A DNA stretch of 53,392 nucleotides from Hondaea fermentalgiana (lineage: Eukaryota; Sar; Bigyra; Thraustochytrida; Thraustochytriidae). How positions within the stretch are numbered: position 1 is the stretch's first letter; every line of letters begins with the position of its first letter. The notes under the pieces were generated by a model that was not told the DNA's origin, searched no databases, and worked only from the letters and a program-made list of their open reading frames with translations. Location of the stretch: assembly GCA_014084085.1 (NCBI GenBank), contig NPFB01000032.1, positions 133,211 to 186,602 of the forward strand. Reading direction: 5' to 3'. The translations under genes and the position numbers were made by a program. This document shows, piece by piece, positions 1 through 10,721 of this stretch.

Positions 1-27
1 GCTTGGGCTTCCTAATCAGCTGTTATA

Positions 28-103
28 CTGCTGCGTGCTGCTGCTGCCTCCTGTTGCCTGCTGCTGCCTGCTGCGTGCTGCTGCTGCTGTTGCTGCTGCT
101 GCA
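28..103. repeat. CTG-rich imperfect microsatellite
   Basis: Imperfect CTG and CTGCCTG units occupy most of the left edge of the window. Nothing else is visible between the edge and the first gene at 365. The tract lies outside any supportable reading frame. Confidence 0.8.
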
Positions 104-364
104 AATACTAATGGGTTTGTTTTCGTGGTGATTGTCAGCCGAGCGCAGTGGCCGCGGTGTGCGAAACCCAATCTATATTAAGAGTCTCTTAGGAGTATAC
201 ACTAAGTAGACTGCCGGCCGGCTCAAATCGGCAAAAAAAAATGTTTTACATCCTCGTGTTCGAAATGTTTTTTCAAAACGCCCCTCGTCCTCGCCTCTGC
301 TCTTTCTTGCGACTGCAGTCCAAACCGACCTTGGCTCCGCGCAGGCAGGCCCTGCGCGTGGCAC

Positions 365-1861
365 ATGGAGCGCGCGGCGCCAGAGCTGCGCCTCTTCGTC
401 GCCGTCGGGGAGGCGTCGGGCGATGTCTTCGCCGCGGAGATCCTCCGCCGCGTCCACGTCGCGCGACCCGACCTGCGCGAAAGGCTTCGCGTCGGGGCCA
501 TTGCCGGGTGAGTCGAGATGGGATGGATGACCCGACAGGCTAGACGCGGTGACCGCCCTTCCAGTTTTTCGTGAGCGGCGTCACTCACGCGCGCCCTCGT
601 CCTCTCCCGCGCGGCCCTCCGTAGGCCCGCCTTGACACAGGTCGCGGCGAAGAGCCCGAAATTCTGCTCGATCTTTCCCATGAATGACATTGCCGTCATG
701 GGCCTTGGAAGCGTGCTCACAAGCCTTCCCAGAATCTTCATGCGTCTGCGCCGAGCAGAGCATTACTGCACAAATGTCCTCAAACCTCACGTTGTCCTCA
801 CAGTTGATGCCAAGGGATTCAACTTACGATTGCAGCGCCGCCTCGACAATGGCCCTTGGCGTCGCATGCACATTGTTGGCCCCTCCCCGTGGGCTCTCAA
901 ACCTCTCTTGGGCGCCCAAAACCCGCGCACGCTCAATCTTGCTCGCACTGTCGACCAACTCTTTCTCCTCATGCCTTTTGAAAGGTCCTGGTTTACGCCA
1001 ACGACGCAGTGCACTTGCATTGGTCATCCGGCACTGCAAGCCGCACTACCTCAGGAATCTTTTGCGCCTGCTGACAATGCCATGCCGGAAGACTCCTCAT
1101 CCTCCCATGCCTGCGTAGCCCCGGCAGCCTATGTCAAAGCAAATCCGCTCAATCCTTGGCAACGACTGAGTCTTGCGGATCGAGTATTGGCGAAAGGGAC
1201 CTCCCAAAACAATATCGTCGCCTTCTTCCCTGGTAGCAGACTACAAGAGCTACGCTGGGCATTGCCGCTTGTTCTCGAACTCGCGCAGCAAATGGGGCCC
1301 TCTGTAGAATGGAGAATATCCACAACACCGGGCACTGCCGCGCACATTCAGGAATTCTTGCGTCACAGAAATGAATCCGACTTTACCTTTTCTCTTGAGA
1401 GTGATCCGACAATCCTCTATCGAGACGCCAAAGCAGCCGTCGCAGTCTCGGGAACGATTGTAACCGAGCTCGCCATCCACAATGTCCCAAGCATTGTAAT
1501 TTATGATGCCGACTGGCTCACCCGTCGCGCTGCATCGTACTTGGCAAGGGTCGACTATGTATCTCTGCCGAACATTCTCGCCGATCGTGCCATCATTCCT
1601 GAATTTATCTTTGAGAATTGCACTGCAGCCCGCATCGCGCCCGCGCTGCAAGATCTCCTCAACAGTCAAGCCCAGATTGCCAAAGACCACAGCGGCTCAC
1701 AGGAAACGCAGAATTTTGCCCATATGCAATCCCGCAATCTGCAAAAAGTTCTCCCCCACATAGCCGTTTGGGACAACGTTTCACAAAAGCCCCGAATGCC
1801 AGCCGACATTGTCGCAGCAGCCCTCATCCATCGCTTCGACGAGCTGGACGGACGCGAATAA
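365..1861 (+). CDS. lpxB: Lipid-A-disaccharide synthase homologue (LpxB), two exons
   Basis: Glycosyltransferase family 19 enzyme. In bacteria LpxB joins UDP-diacylglucosamine to lipid X to make the lipid A disaccharide; plants carry a homologue. Model: exon 1 365-507, intron 508-624 (gtgagt...tag), exon 2 625-1861, giving 459 residues. Exon 1 begins at an ATG and encodes the N-terminal signature GEASGD (about residues 16-21). The splice joins ..AIAG to PALT.., matching the conserved GGPxL turn, and keeps frame. Exon 2 has FPMNDIAVMG, PHVVLTVDAKGFNL, the nucleotide-sugar site FFPGSRLQELRWALPLV, then AVSGTIVTELAIHNVPSIV and YVSLPNILADR, all typical LpxB blocks in order. Length is slightly above the bacterial norm (about 380), partly through extra residues in the middle. 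No obvious organelle presequence is seen. The family call is firm; the end product in this organism is unknown. Confidence 0.85.
508..624 (+). other. Spliceosomal intron of the lpxB homologue
   Basis: Canonical gtgagt donor and tag acceptor. Removal restores the LpxB frame across the glycine-proline turn. The 117-bp size is one of the shorter introns in the window. Confidence 0.8.
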
Positions 1862-2568
1862 AGAGTCTGACAGACCCTTGAGAGTTACAAGAAGTCTTGT
1901 ATGATGGCCAGACGAATCAATCGGTCTCGAGACGCAACGAACACCCCACAACACTCGGAGAGAAACTCAAGCCTTTGTTCTTGACATTAATTCTGAAGTT
2001 GCACATCGACAACCTCGCCGATTCTCGCCCAAATATCTTTTTATTCTATCGCCACTGTATGTGCCCCAGTGGGACCTCGTCGCTCCCTCATTCTTTCTAG
2101 GATTAAGACCAATCCAAAGATCATCGTCGCGGTCAAATAGGATAACTTTTCCCCCTTCGGCCTCTCTCTCTCTTTCCCTCTGTCCGGAAAGAAATTGGCC
2201 CCTTTAAGGCACTAAAAACGCGTCCTCTTCGCCTTGCGCAAAGTGCCTTCTTCGATCGCGCGCACGCGAGCTCGGAGAGGCGGGGAAGCGCAGGCGCCAG
2301 TGCGCGCGGCTTCTCGCACGCACGGCGCGGCCCGGGGCGGAGGAGGCAGACCTCCCTCCCTGCCTGCCTGCCTGCCTGCCTGCCTCGGCGCGGTCGGCAT
2401 CGCGCGCTTTGTAACCAACCTGCCCTCGGCCTGAGCCGGGGCACGGCGAACGGACGCCAGCTCCTCGCTCTCCACGCGGCGTCGTGCGGCGGACGTGCCG
2501 GGCCGCGCAAGGGGGCCCTCTCCGCCGCTGCCGCCGCCGCCGAAGCCGCCGTCTCTGGACGGAAAAAC
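1862..2568. other. Intergenic region between lpxB and the G gamma gene
   Basis: No supportable gene. The right half is very GC-rich and holds a (CCTG)n tract at about 2358-2385, presumably in the promoter or 5' UTR of the G gamma gene. The short frames here are low-complexity shadows. Confidence 0.6.
2358..2385. repeat. (CCTG)n microsatellite
   Basis: About seven tandem CCTG units about 190 bp upstream of the G gamma start codon. Confidence 0.85.
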
Positions 2569-2823
2569 ATGGCCACGGCACGAGCAGCCGCTGCAGCTGC
2601 GGCCAAGGCGCGTGCTGCGGCAGAGCAGGAGCAGGCCGTCAAGCAGCTCGAGACGCAGCTCGAGCGGACCAAGGCCGCCATCTCGCCCGAAGAGGCCGCA
2701 GCAGAGATCACAAAGTATGTAAATGACCAGGCGCGGAGCGACTTCTTGCTGCGTACCACCGAAGAGACCAGTCCATGGATTCCAGAGGACACCTCCACCA
2801 AGCAGTGCTGTTTGATTCAATGA
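2569..2823 (+). CDS. Heterotrimeric G-protein gamma subunit
   Basis: An 84-residue protein starting at an ATG in good context (aacATGG). An alanine-rich N-terminal helix (residues 1-37) would form the coiled coil with G beta. It is followed by a GGL-type segment whose residues SPEEAAAEITKYVNDQARSDF and nearby LLRTTEETSPW match the gamma-subunit pattern 'S..AA.EL..Y......DPLL....SENPF'. The protein ends in KQCCLIQ: a CAAX box (CLIQ, predicted farnesylation because of the final Q) directly preceded by a second cysteine, as in fungal gamma subunits where that cysteine is palmitoylated. It should anchor G beta-gamma to the plasma membrane. Size and architecture are typical of the family. No other G-protein subunit is in the window. 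Convergent with the myosin gene. Confidence 0.75.
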   Translation: MATARAAAAAAAKARAAAEQEQAVKQLETQLERTKAAISPEEAAAEITKYVNDQARSDFLLRTTEETSPWIPEDTSTKQCCLIQ

Positions 2824-3240
2824 GACCGCCGCGACATCACCTTGTCCTTCCTTTGCGCTCCCTGTCGCAGGAAAACGTAGGCGTCTAGCTCTCTGCGCTG
2901 GAGATGCTCTCGTAGCCCTGGCATCTGTTCTTTTCTTCTTCTTTTATTTGTTAACCCAACCGAAACAAACCGCGCCCGTACACGTATCCGCCTCCTTGTT
3001 TTGGCGAAAATGTTCGTAAGATAGCAGCAGCATCAGCACGCATGCACGGACCCACCCACCGCGTTGGGACGCGAACGCCCGAACACGCTCGGACCCTTAC
3101 CTCCTCGGCCCTCACGTATAACCCTTACCCTTTTTTCTTTTCTGAAATTCCTATTCATTTACTTTTCTACCTTGTCTCGTGCGCCTCGACCCACACCTCT
3201 TCCATTTCTTACAAACGCAAGCGTATGATGCATCTACGCT
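2824..3240. other. Convergent 3' region between G gamma and myosin genes
   Basis: Both flanking genes end here, so this should contain two 3' UTRs. It is pyrimidine-rich (for example tcttttcttcttcttttattt near 2930) and shows no coding signal. Confidence 0.6.
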
Positions 3241-6200
3241 CTATGTGTTTGTCCACATTGCGCTCACATCGCGTTGCGCACGCGCTTGCAACTTTCGGAG
3301 CAAAAGATCCACTTCGTCCTTTCGCTTGGTCTGCGAGCTCGGCTCTTTTGATTGCTTCTTGCGAAGACGATCTCTCGAGGCGTTCTCCGACCCGCCGTCC
3401 GACTTGGTCTCCTCGTCAAGTTCCTCGTATGTATAGACTCCCAAACTCGTCTCGCGGAGCCGGGAGCGAAAGAACGATTGCCCGTCGCCTTCGAGTCGAG
3501 CCTTCACGCTCTCCATCGTACTTTGCGAAGAGCTCTTTTTGGTCCCACGCTTTTCCTCTTGCGACTTCTCTTCCGTCTCTTTTCTGCGCAGCAAAAGAGC
3601 CTTGGCCGCGAAATGGCCCGCCATGTCGGAATCCCCTTCCCGAAGCACACGTCGGGCAAGTATCTTCGCACGCTCACGCGCTCGCGCCTGCGCGCGCAAT
3701 GCATCCACATCAATATTTGCTTCCAGCTCGCGTTGCCGACGGACCGTGACCGAGGATGCACGCGTTCTTTGTGTCTTGGGGGGAGACTCAGCATGGCTGT
3801 TGGCGCGAGTTTCTAGCGCCATCATTTTCGTCTTGTCCTCCTCGTCGCCCACACTGGCAAAGACGTCCACCATTTCCGTGTAACCCTCACGCATATTCTT
3901 GGAATGCCGTGCTTGTCGCACTTCTTTTGACTGCGGCTTCGCTTGCATTTGCAACTCAACTGAGCTTGTCTTGGCCTTGATCCTCGTCGCAGAGACTGAG
4001 TTTGCGGCGGCATACCGCACGCCATGAACAGTCTCTTGCTTCCGCTCATGTCTCAAGCGCTCCCGCTTCTTCCCTGCGGCATCTGGATCCACCGTCAAGA
4101 ATGCTTTGGCGCTTGGACCACTTGCAATAAGATCACGTACCAACGATTGCAACGCTCCATGGCTCATGCTCGCCATATCATGGCGGGTGCCTGCCTCGTC
4201 GACAAGAATCGTCGGCGCCTCGTCGCTTTCCTCATTGGCGGCGCAAGAACGGTGAATCTTGTCGCTCCGGCGCGAAAAGAGCGGCGCGATGTCGGTGTTG
4301 GCCAGCAGCGGACTTGTATGCACAGCGAGCGTTGCGGGCTTTTGTTCGTACACGAGACCAACAAATGAAAGAGAAGGTGCTTTGGAGCATGTGAGATTCT
4401 TCACGCGACGACCACATGTGTCGAGGTTCACCATTACCTGCGTCGCGCAACGAAAGATACTTGTCTCATCCACGCAGCTATCCAGCAGAGTACCACGTGC
4501 GCGATCCGCCATGCCGAGAGGCAAAGACGTCGCCCCCCACGCGAAAAGGCTTTCCTTGCCAGGCGCCGCGTCGGTGCCGTGCCCGCTCTCAATTGGGCGG
4601 CACGTCACAACAGTCTGCCGCCAACCCAGAGCCACCTTTTCGACCGGGCCAGGCAGCGAATTCACGCACGTTGGTCGATGACGATCCGTCGCGTCGCCCA
4701 AGCCCAGTTGCCCGTGTGAGTTGCAGCCCCACATGAAAAGACGTCCAAGCACATCCACAGCTGCGGCATGACGTCCACCCGCAGTCACGAGGGCGCAATC
4801 GCGCTCGCCAGGAAGTGCCAGCTCCCGTGGAAAGACGCGATCACGTGTGTCTCCAAGTCCAAGTTGTCCATGAGCACCCGCGCCCCAAGCAAAAAGCTTG
4901 CCGGATCGGGCGCGCGCGAGCACAAAGTCCCGGCCTGATGCGACCTGGTCGACACGTTCGCGCGCAAGGGACCGCACGGGCTCTGGCACGGCCAGTGAAC
5001 CCTCGCCCACAAAGGCGCCGTGGCCAAGGACTGCCCCGGGGCCGCCCCAAGTAAATACTGTGCCTGCCTGAGCAAGCGCGACGCAGTGCGTGGCACCACT
5101 GGCAATTTGGACAATCTTGCGGTTTGCCAAGCCCTTCACGATCCGAGGACAGGCGTCATTGTCCCGATCTCCGTGACCTAGCTGCCCATGCGACCCAGCG
5201 CCCCAGGTAAGCACCTGGCAATTGCGTGTCAGCACCATGCAGTGAAACGAGCCCGCAGCAACTTGAATACAAGGCACCCGCATGCGCATAAGCTCCGGGA
5301 GTCGGCCAGGCGCTTTACGCGCCCCAAACACGCCGTGCCCAAGCTGCCCACGGTCTCCGTATCCCCAGGTGTACACCTCGCCGTCCGCCGTGAGTGCCAG
5401 CGAGTGGAATTCGCCCGCATCTACGCTGGAAGCATCCACGCGTCTACAGAGGTCCGTCCAGGCCGTCGGATACACGTTAGCAATGTTGGCCCGCACATCG
5501 ATATCCAACACTGCATGATGAAGCGTGTTGTTCTTGCAAATGGGAGCCGCCTGATTCGCACCGCGTCGCTGAAAGTTCGCCTTTTGCGCGCTGCAGGGAT
5601 GCGTATTGGCAGCCTCAATCGCAGCTGCCTCCCGGTAGCGAAGACGATTGACTTCGAGCACCTCGTCTTCCAGTAAGCGAGCCGTCACGAGCCGCCGCCG
5701 CAAGTTGCGCGCCAAGAATCCTCTGCCAACGCGCTGCAAAGTCCGGACGCTTGCACGAATGGCCTTAAATTGAGCGCAAAGCACGAAACCCATGGACCAC
5801 CGTTGCAGGATGCGGGTCGCGGCTCGCATCTCGAGAAAGCGACGGCGAACGAGAAAGGAGCGCCAGCGACGTTGTAGCGCCTTGCAAGCAGCTCGCCGGG
5901 CACGTAAACGCCTGCGTTCCGCCAGAAACGCCATCATGCGGGGCATCGACCGGCGCTCCTGCGTGCCTCGCCATCCTGCCTGAATCGTCAGAGCCGCATT
6001 AGCGCGTCGCCAGTACAAGCGATTACGGACCAGAAAGGAGCGTACCATGCTTTGAATTCGCGTGACGACGTGCGTCCACATCCTGAATCGCTTGCGCAGT
6101 ATAAAGCTTCGCACCACACGTTGCGCCTTGATCGCGCACCGTCTCGCGACGAGAAAGACGCGACGAGGGCGAAGTCCTCGCACAAAGGCCTGAATTTTAA

Positions 6201-9144
6201 TGAGCGCCTTGCGCCGGTGAGCTAGCAAGGTCCGAGCCTTCCACACTAGTGCTGTGCGTCGTACCGTCTCTTGCACTTTCATATGATGCACCCAGGCACG
6301 TCGATCTTGAACCGCAGCCCACGCCGCGCGAATCCGCTCGAGCCCGCGCCTGATCGAGTCAATTTTAGCTCGTACTCGATGCATGCGCGCAAGACTTTGA
6401 ATGCGTGTGGCTGCTGCATCCATGGTTCGCAGCTTGACCTCGCGCAGCGCCTCGAGTGTCTGAATGGCCTGTTTGCGCAGAAAAATACGCGTCTGACCCA
6501 GCTGCACCATGGAATCCAGGCCTTGCGCAATGAATGCGTTGCCATTATCACCATTGCTCTTGCTGTCTGCACTCTTTTCGCCTTCGCTTGCATGTTTGCT
6601 ATCATTGCTCGCCTTGGCCATGGTTGCCCAAAGCAGCGCCACGAGCTCCTTGCATTTGCTTCGATAAAGCGGGTCGGACTCGTTCCCTTTGACGCGTTCG
6701 CGCAGTGACGCTGGAGACGGCAGCGATGGCTCAACGAGCGCGAATCGAGAATAGAAACTGGCAAACGAGGTGCGAAAGCTAAAGCCCGAGTGTCGAATTC
6801 GGATCGAATCCAAGACGCCAAGATATAAAAGCTGGTGTAGGACAAGTTGCGGGTCCATGTAACCTGGACGCTTTTCGCCATTGGCTTTAAGGCAGCGCAC
6901 AAAGTGCGGTGTCGTTGCGTTTAGAGTCCGCATGAGTCTGTTAATGTCATCCTTGAACTTTGAGCCCAAAAAGGCATTTGATCCAGTGAATGAACCTTGG
7001 TCCGCTTCGCTCGCTGCTTGCTGCTCGCGAAAGAGCGCTGAGACAACCGAGGACGAGCTCGCAGCCATTACTCGAACCACCTTGCTCTCTAGGCGATCAC
7101 GGTTCTTGTCGAGGAACTCTGAAACCGTGTAGACCACTGTGGCGGCCGAGTGCATCACGACAAAGGCCGGGCCTGCCTCCGTCTCACGCAGGCTGGCCTT
7201 GCGGTAGAATGCGCTCGAGGCGGCAGATACGTCAGCATGCGCCTGGTCCAGCTTGCTCAGAAATGATTCGTCTGTCGATTGCGGAAAAAGACATGCCTCG
7301 TCCAAGAGAGACATGATGCCTCGCGGACGCTTTTCGACGAGATCAATGATCAGCTGATTGTCCGTGAATGTAATGGCCGAATAGTCGATGCCCTCCTCTT
7401 CGTAGACGCGCTGCTCCAATTTGAAGACATGTGTCGTAAATAGCTGATGCAGCTTTTCGTTGGCAAAGTTGATACAAAATTGCTCAAAGCCATTTTGCCG
7501 AAAGACCTCAAAGCCGAAAATGTCCAGAATGCCAATATACGAGGCACTTGCTGACGGAGAAGCAGCTCCGGAGGCCGATGACCCCGGAGACACCTTATTG
7601 CTCAAGGTGCGATTGATTTCAGACACGACCCAGCGGAACAAAAGACCATACGTCGATTTGGCGAGTGCATCCAGACCATCGTACGCGCGCTTTTTGTCCA
7701 GCTGCGACGAAATCACGTGCGCTCCTGTGCTGGTCTCCTTGGTAACGATGGCATCGGCCAAGGCGTCGCACTCGACGCCAAAGAGCGATGCCGCCTTTTG
7801 CAAGGCTTCGTTCGATGGACCTCCGCAAACGCGCGCCTCCTCGCTGCCGGCCCCGCTCGTTTCAAGCTCAATGTTGCCGAGATGCAAGATGCCAGCAATA
7901 ATCTGGAAAATGTGCTCTCGACGCTCATCACCAAGACCAACAATCTTTAGCGAAGCCTCGAGCTCCTGGAACGCGCTGAGGTCGTCAATTTCGCGCGTTT
8001 CCGCGGAAGACTCTGCCGCAGCTGCGGCACTTGTTTCCTGACTTTGCGTCCGCCGCCGATTTCGACTACCTGTGCGGCCCCGCAGGGCCTTCGTGGCCAT
8101 GCTTTCGGCATGCAGACGCTGTTTTTCTGGATTTAAATACCGAAAGGCGTTCTCCCCGAGCTCAAGCCCAAGTTGAGCTTTGGCGTCTGGGCTCAAGCCG
8201 GCCAAAAGCTGATAAAACACATGATAATTGCGCTCCCCATTGGAATGCGTGACCACGCGCGACTTTTCGAGAAGGAAGTCTTGGATCGATCCGCCAAGGA
8301 TGCGGACAGCGGAAGGGCCGCTCTTGGGCTCCATGAAAATCTGGATAAACTTGCCAAATCGCGACGAGTTGTCGTTGCGCACAGTCTTGGCGTTGCCGAT
8401 TGCCTCGAGCACGGGGTTGGTCTGCAAGAGCTTTGATTCGATGCCCTCCTCCTCCTCCGCAGATGAGCCATTGGGTCCGGAGCAGCTCGTCACAAACTGC
8501 ATGATCTGCTTCGTACTTTCTGTTTTACCAGCACCTGATTCGCCGGAGATGACAATGCTTTGGTTCTCGCGCGCGTCCGCAAAGGTTGCCACAGCACGAC
8601 TTGCAACGGCAAAAATGTGAGGTGGGAGCGCACTGTTGGGGCATCCCGACGGTGAGACCGGGGCACTCCGATACAGATCCATGTACGATTTATCGTAAAT
8701 GGAGACGTCATGCTTGTCCGTGACGATTCGATATGGATTAACAGCAATGAGAATGGGCCCTGCCATTGTGTAGATCTGCTGGCATGGTTCTCGGTGATAG
8801 CGCGTTTGCACATTGTCCAAAAGAGTTGCATCGTTGAGATGCGCAAGATTGGTCATGTCATCCACGTCCTGGCATACATTGGCAAGGTAGAGCTCCTCTT
8901 TTGGGCAAACAACGTCTAGCTTGGGTTCCCATTCGGTTCGAACACTCACTTTGCCGTCATTGCAGACCTCGACGACCTTGGCTGGCACAAACACCGGTCT
9001 TGCGGACCGCTTTGGATCCAAGAGGCGACCCATGCGATAGGTATCGGTCTCGTTTTCGCCTTGTGGGTACGGATTGGCAATCCACACGCCGAGGCCAGCG
9101 TGAATGAAGCTGGCACCGAGGCTCGCATTTCCCACAGACGCCAT
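3241..9144 (-). CDS. Unconventional myosin with IQ array and C-terminal RCC1 repeats
   Basis: Intronless 1967-residue motor protein; ATG at 9144. An SH3-like N-terminus (about 17-95) precedes the motor head. Visible motor signatures are P-loop GESGAGKT (201-208), switch I NDNSSRFGKF (257-266), switch II DIFGFE (541-546) and the actin-binding/relay region around 730-800. Insertions rich in Ser/Ala lie near 365-385. From about 905 to 1160 there are roughly ten degenerate IQ motifs (for example ATRIQSLARMHRVRAK), so a long calmodulin-binding lever arm is expected. Residues about 1235-1545 hold RCC1-type blades, recognisable by repeated 'G..H...L...G.v..WG.G..GQLGHGD'. The remaining C-terminus (1550-1967) is highly charged and probably disordered, with a helical stretch. 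RCC1-like repeats in a myosin tail are rare; Toxoplasma MyoH has such a module. The motor call is certain; class and cargo are unknown. Confidence 0.95.
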   Translation of the reverse strand: MASVGNASLGASFIHAGLGVWIANPYPQGENETDTYRMGRLLDPKRSARPVFVPAKVVEVCNDGKVSVRTEWEPKLDVVCPKEELYLANVCQDVDDMTNLAHLNDATLLDNVQTRYHREPCQQIYTMAGPILIAVNPYRIVTDKHDVSIYDKSYMDLYRSAPVSPSGCPNSALPPHIFAVASRAVATFADARENQSIVISGESGAGKTESTKQIMQFVTSCSGPNGSSAEEEEGIESKLLQTNPVLEAIGNAKTVRNDNSSRFGKFIQIFMEPKSGPSAVRILGGSIQDFLLEKSRVVTHSNGERNYHVFYQLLAGLSPDAKAQLGLELGENAFRYLNPEKQRLHAESMATKALRGRTGSRNRRRTQSQETSAAAAAESSAETREIDDLSAFQELEASLKIVGLGDERREHIFQIIAGILHLGNIELETSGAGSEEARVCGGPSNEALQKAASLFGVECDALADAIVTKETSTGAHVISSQLDKKRAYDGLDALAKSTYGLLFRWVVSEINRTLSNKVSPGSSASGAASPSASASYIGILDIFGFEVFRQNGFEQFCINFANEKLHQLFTTHVFKLEQRVYEEEGIDYSAITFTDNQLIIDLVEKRPRGIMSLLDEACLFPQSTDESFLSKLDQAHADVSAASSAFYRKASLRETEAGPAFVVMHSAATVVYTVSEFLDKNRDRLESKVVRVMAASSSSVVSALFREQQAASEADQGSFTGSNAFLGSKFKDDINRLMRTLNATTPHFVRCLKANGEKRPGYMDPQLVLHQLLYLGVLDSIRIRHSGFSFRTSFASFYSRFALVEPSLPSPASLRERVKGNESDPLYRSKCKELVALLWATMAKASNDSKHASEGEKSADSKSNGDNGNAFIAQGLDSMVQLGQTRIFLRKQAIQTLEALREVKLRTMDAAATRIQSLARMHRVRAKIDSIRRGLERIRAAWAAVQDRRAWVHHMKVQETVRRTALVWKARTLLAHRRKALIKIQAFVRGLRPRRVFLVARRCAIKAQRVVRSFILRKRFRMWTHVVTRIQSMVRSFLVRNRLYWRRANAALTIQAGWRGTQERRSMPRMMAFLAERRRLRARRAACKALQRRWRSFLVRRRFLEMRAATRILQRWSMGFVLCAQFKAIRASVRTLQRVGRGFLARNLRRRLVTARLLEDEVLEVNRLRYREAAAIEAANTHPCSAQKANFQRRGANQAAPICKNNTLHHAVLDIDVRANIANVYPTAWTDLCRRVDASSVDAGEFHSLALTADGEVYTWGYGDRGQLGHGVFGARKAPGRLPELMRMRVPCIQVAAGSFHCMVLTRNCQVLTWGAGSHGQLGHGDRDNDACPRIVKGLANRKIVQIASGATHCVALAQAGTVFTWGGPGAVLGHGAFVGEGSLAVPEPVRSLARERVDQVASGRDFVLARARSGKLFAWGAGAHGQLGLGDTRDRVFPRELALPGERDCALVTAGGRHAAAVDVLGRLFMWGCNSHGQLGLGDATDRHRPTCVNSLPGPVEKVALGWRQTVVTCRPIESGHGTDAAPGKESLFAWGATSLPLGMADRARGTLLDSCVDETSIFRCATQVMVNLDTCGRRVKNLTCSKAPSLSFVGLVYEQKPATLAVHTSPLLANTDIAPLFSRRSDKIHRSCAANEESDEAPTILVDEAGTRHDMASMSHGALQSLVRDLIASGPSAKAFLTVDPDAAGKKRERLRHERKQETVHGVRYAAANSVSATRIKAKTSSVELQMQAKPQSKEVRQARHSKNMREGYTEMVDVFASVGDEEDKTKMMALETRANSHAESPPKTQRTRASSVTVRRQRELEANIDVDALRAQARARERAKILARRVLREGDSDMAGHFAAKALLLRRKETEEKSQEEKRGTKKSSSQSTMESVKARLEGDGQSFFRSRLRETSLGVYTYEELDEETKSDGGSENASRDRLRKKQSKEPSSQTKRKDEVDLLLRKLQARAQRDVSAMWTNT

Positions 9145-10721
9145 GATGACGAAGTTCGCTTATACGCTTAAAGCCGACACTCGGGGGGCGGGCGAGGCCG
9201 AGGGCGAGGGCGAGCGAGCGCGCGAACGAGTCCTCGACTCCGACACTCCGGAGCAAGGACCCGGCGGCCGGACAGCCAAACAGCAGTCTCGCAGATGGCC
9301 CCCGGAAAGGATCAATGTTTGTCGTGTCCTGTCCACCGGCCCTGGCGCGCTCCGTTGTGCCTCTCAAGGGCGCAACTCGCTTTGTATGTATGAGGTCCAT
9401 TCTCAATTCCGCGCGCACACTCCTTGGCGTTCCCATGGTTCCACAGCGCCCTGAGAATCTTGCTTTGCGTATACTTTCGACTAGATAAGGGCTAGGGTAT
9501 GCCTAGGACTCTATCCAGTACGCGAATACCCGGGTCCGGCCGCAGGCTGACGGGCCGCAAATGGTGGCGGAGAGGAAGAAATAGAGAAAAGAACAAGCAA
9601 GCTTGAGTTGGACGAAGCGCGCGCATTAGAGAGAAGAAGATCGAAGAAGTTTAGAAGAAAAAAAGAGGAAGCCGAGTCCGAGTTGAGCTTGTCCCCAGAA
9701 CGGACAAGTAAGCGTGCGTGCGATTCAGGGTACACACCGTTTTGGAACAACGCAGCAGCAGCAGCAGAGCAGTCGTTGCGCCGGTAGGAACAATGTTTGA
9801 AAACAAAAGACATGGGGAACTTGAAGGGGGGAGAGAGAGATTGAGGTGCCAGTGAAGAAGGTCTCCGCTGGAGCTCGTCAGATCATCGTTATGCTTTCCT
9901 TGCGTATATAAAAGTTCGCCCTCCTCCCCCCCCCCTTCCTTTTTCTCCCCCTTTTTTTCCCCTTCACGCCACCCTCCTCCCCCTTTCGTTGCGACGGCCA
10001 ATGGGACTTACAACGAGCCCGGGCCTGGGCCACGTAGCTTTTTTCTGCCCAACTTGCTTGCCTGAGCCATGGCAGTCAAATGGTGTCCGACTGAGAGAGC
10101 CGCAGCCGCTGCGCCTTTAACTGTTGACTTCTCAGCAGAGTCATGGGTGTGCCTTACAAGTTAAAACTTCAACTCCATGGCTGCGCGCTGTCGACCCTGG
10201 CTCGCGTTGAACTGGCCAGCGGCCAGCCAAAATGATTTTTATAATAATAAAGAGCTCGCGAAAGAAAATCACCGAGCAGCACTGTCCGTGATTGTCCGCC
10301 TCCGGCGCGCAATATTTGCCCGCCCACTCGCGAAAGAGAAAGTTTACCGAAAGCAGAGACATGCAAAAGGTTGCGAGCCCTCCATGCATGTTATAAGAGC
10401 GCAAGGCGCGGCAGGAAACTCCCAGGGGTATTTGCTGGGGCGCACTAAAGCGACCTCTACTTGGACTTATGCAAGGATTCGCGGACAACACACTCGAGGG
10501 CTGCCAATGCTTTCGGCGTAATGGGGATTGGGGACCATGAACTCCAGGCTTTGCACACATAGGTACACCCAAGAGCTTCGTGCTTGTTGACGCCCGCAGC
10601 GAGCAAACAGTCTGGGAACAGGGGCCCGTTTCGCCTCCGTGCAAGGCGAAGACGGGCGCTGCAGACGTGGAGTGCAATTTGTAGTCGCGAGCGTCGCCGC
10701 AACGCAGCTGCAAGCAGAGAA
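9145..10721. other. Intergenic region between divergent myosin and pseudokinase genes
   Basis: Should contain both promoters. It holds several purine/pyrimidine-biased stretches, such as a C-rich/T-rich block at 9917-9990. The overlapping reading frames around 9511-10001 and 10141-11026 are low complexity and were not accepted. Extra 5' exons of the pseudokinase could lie near 10640-10721. Confidence 0.5.
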
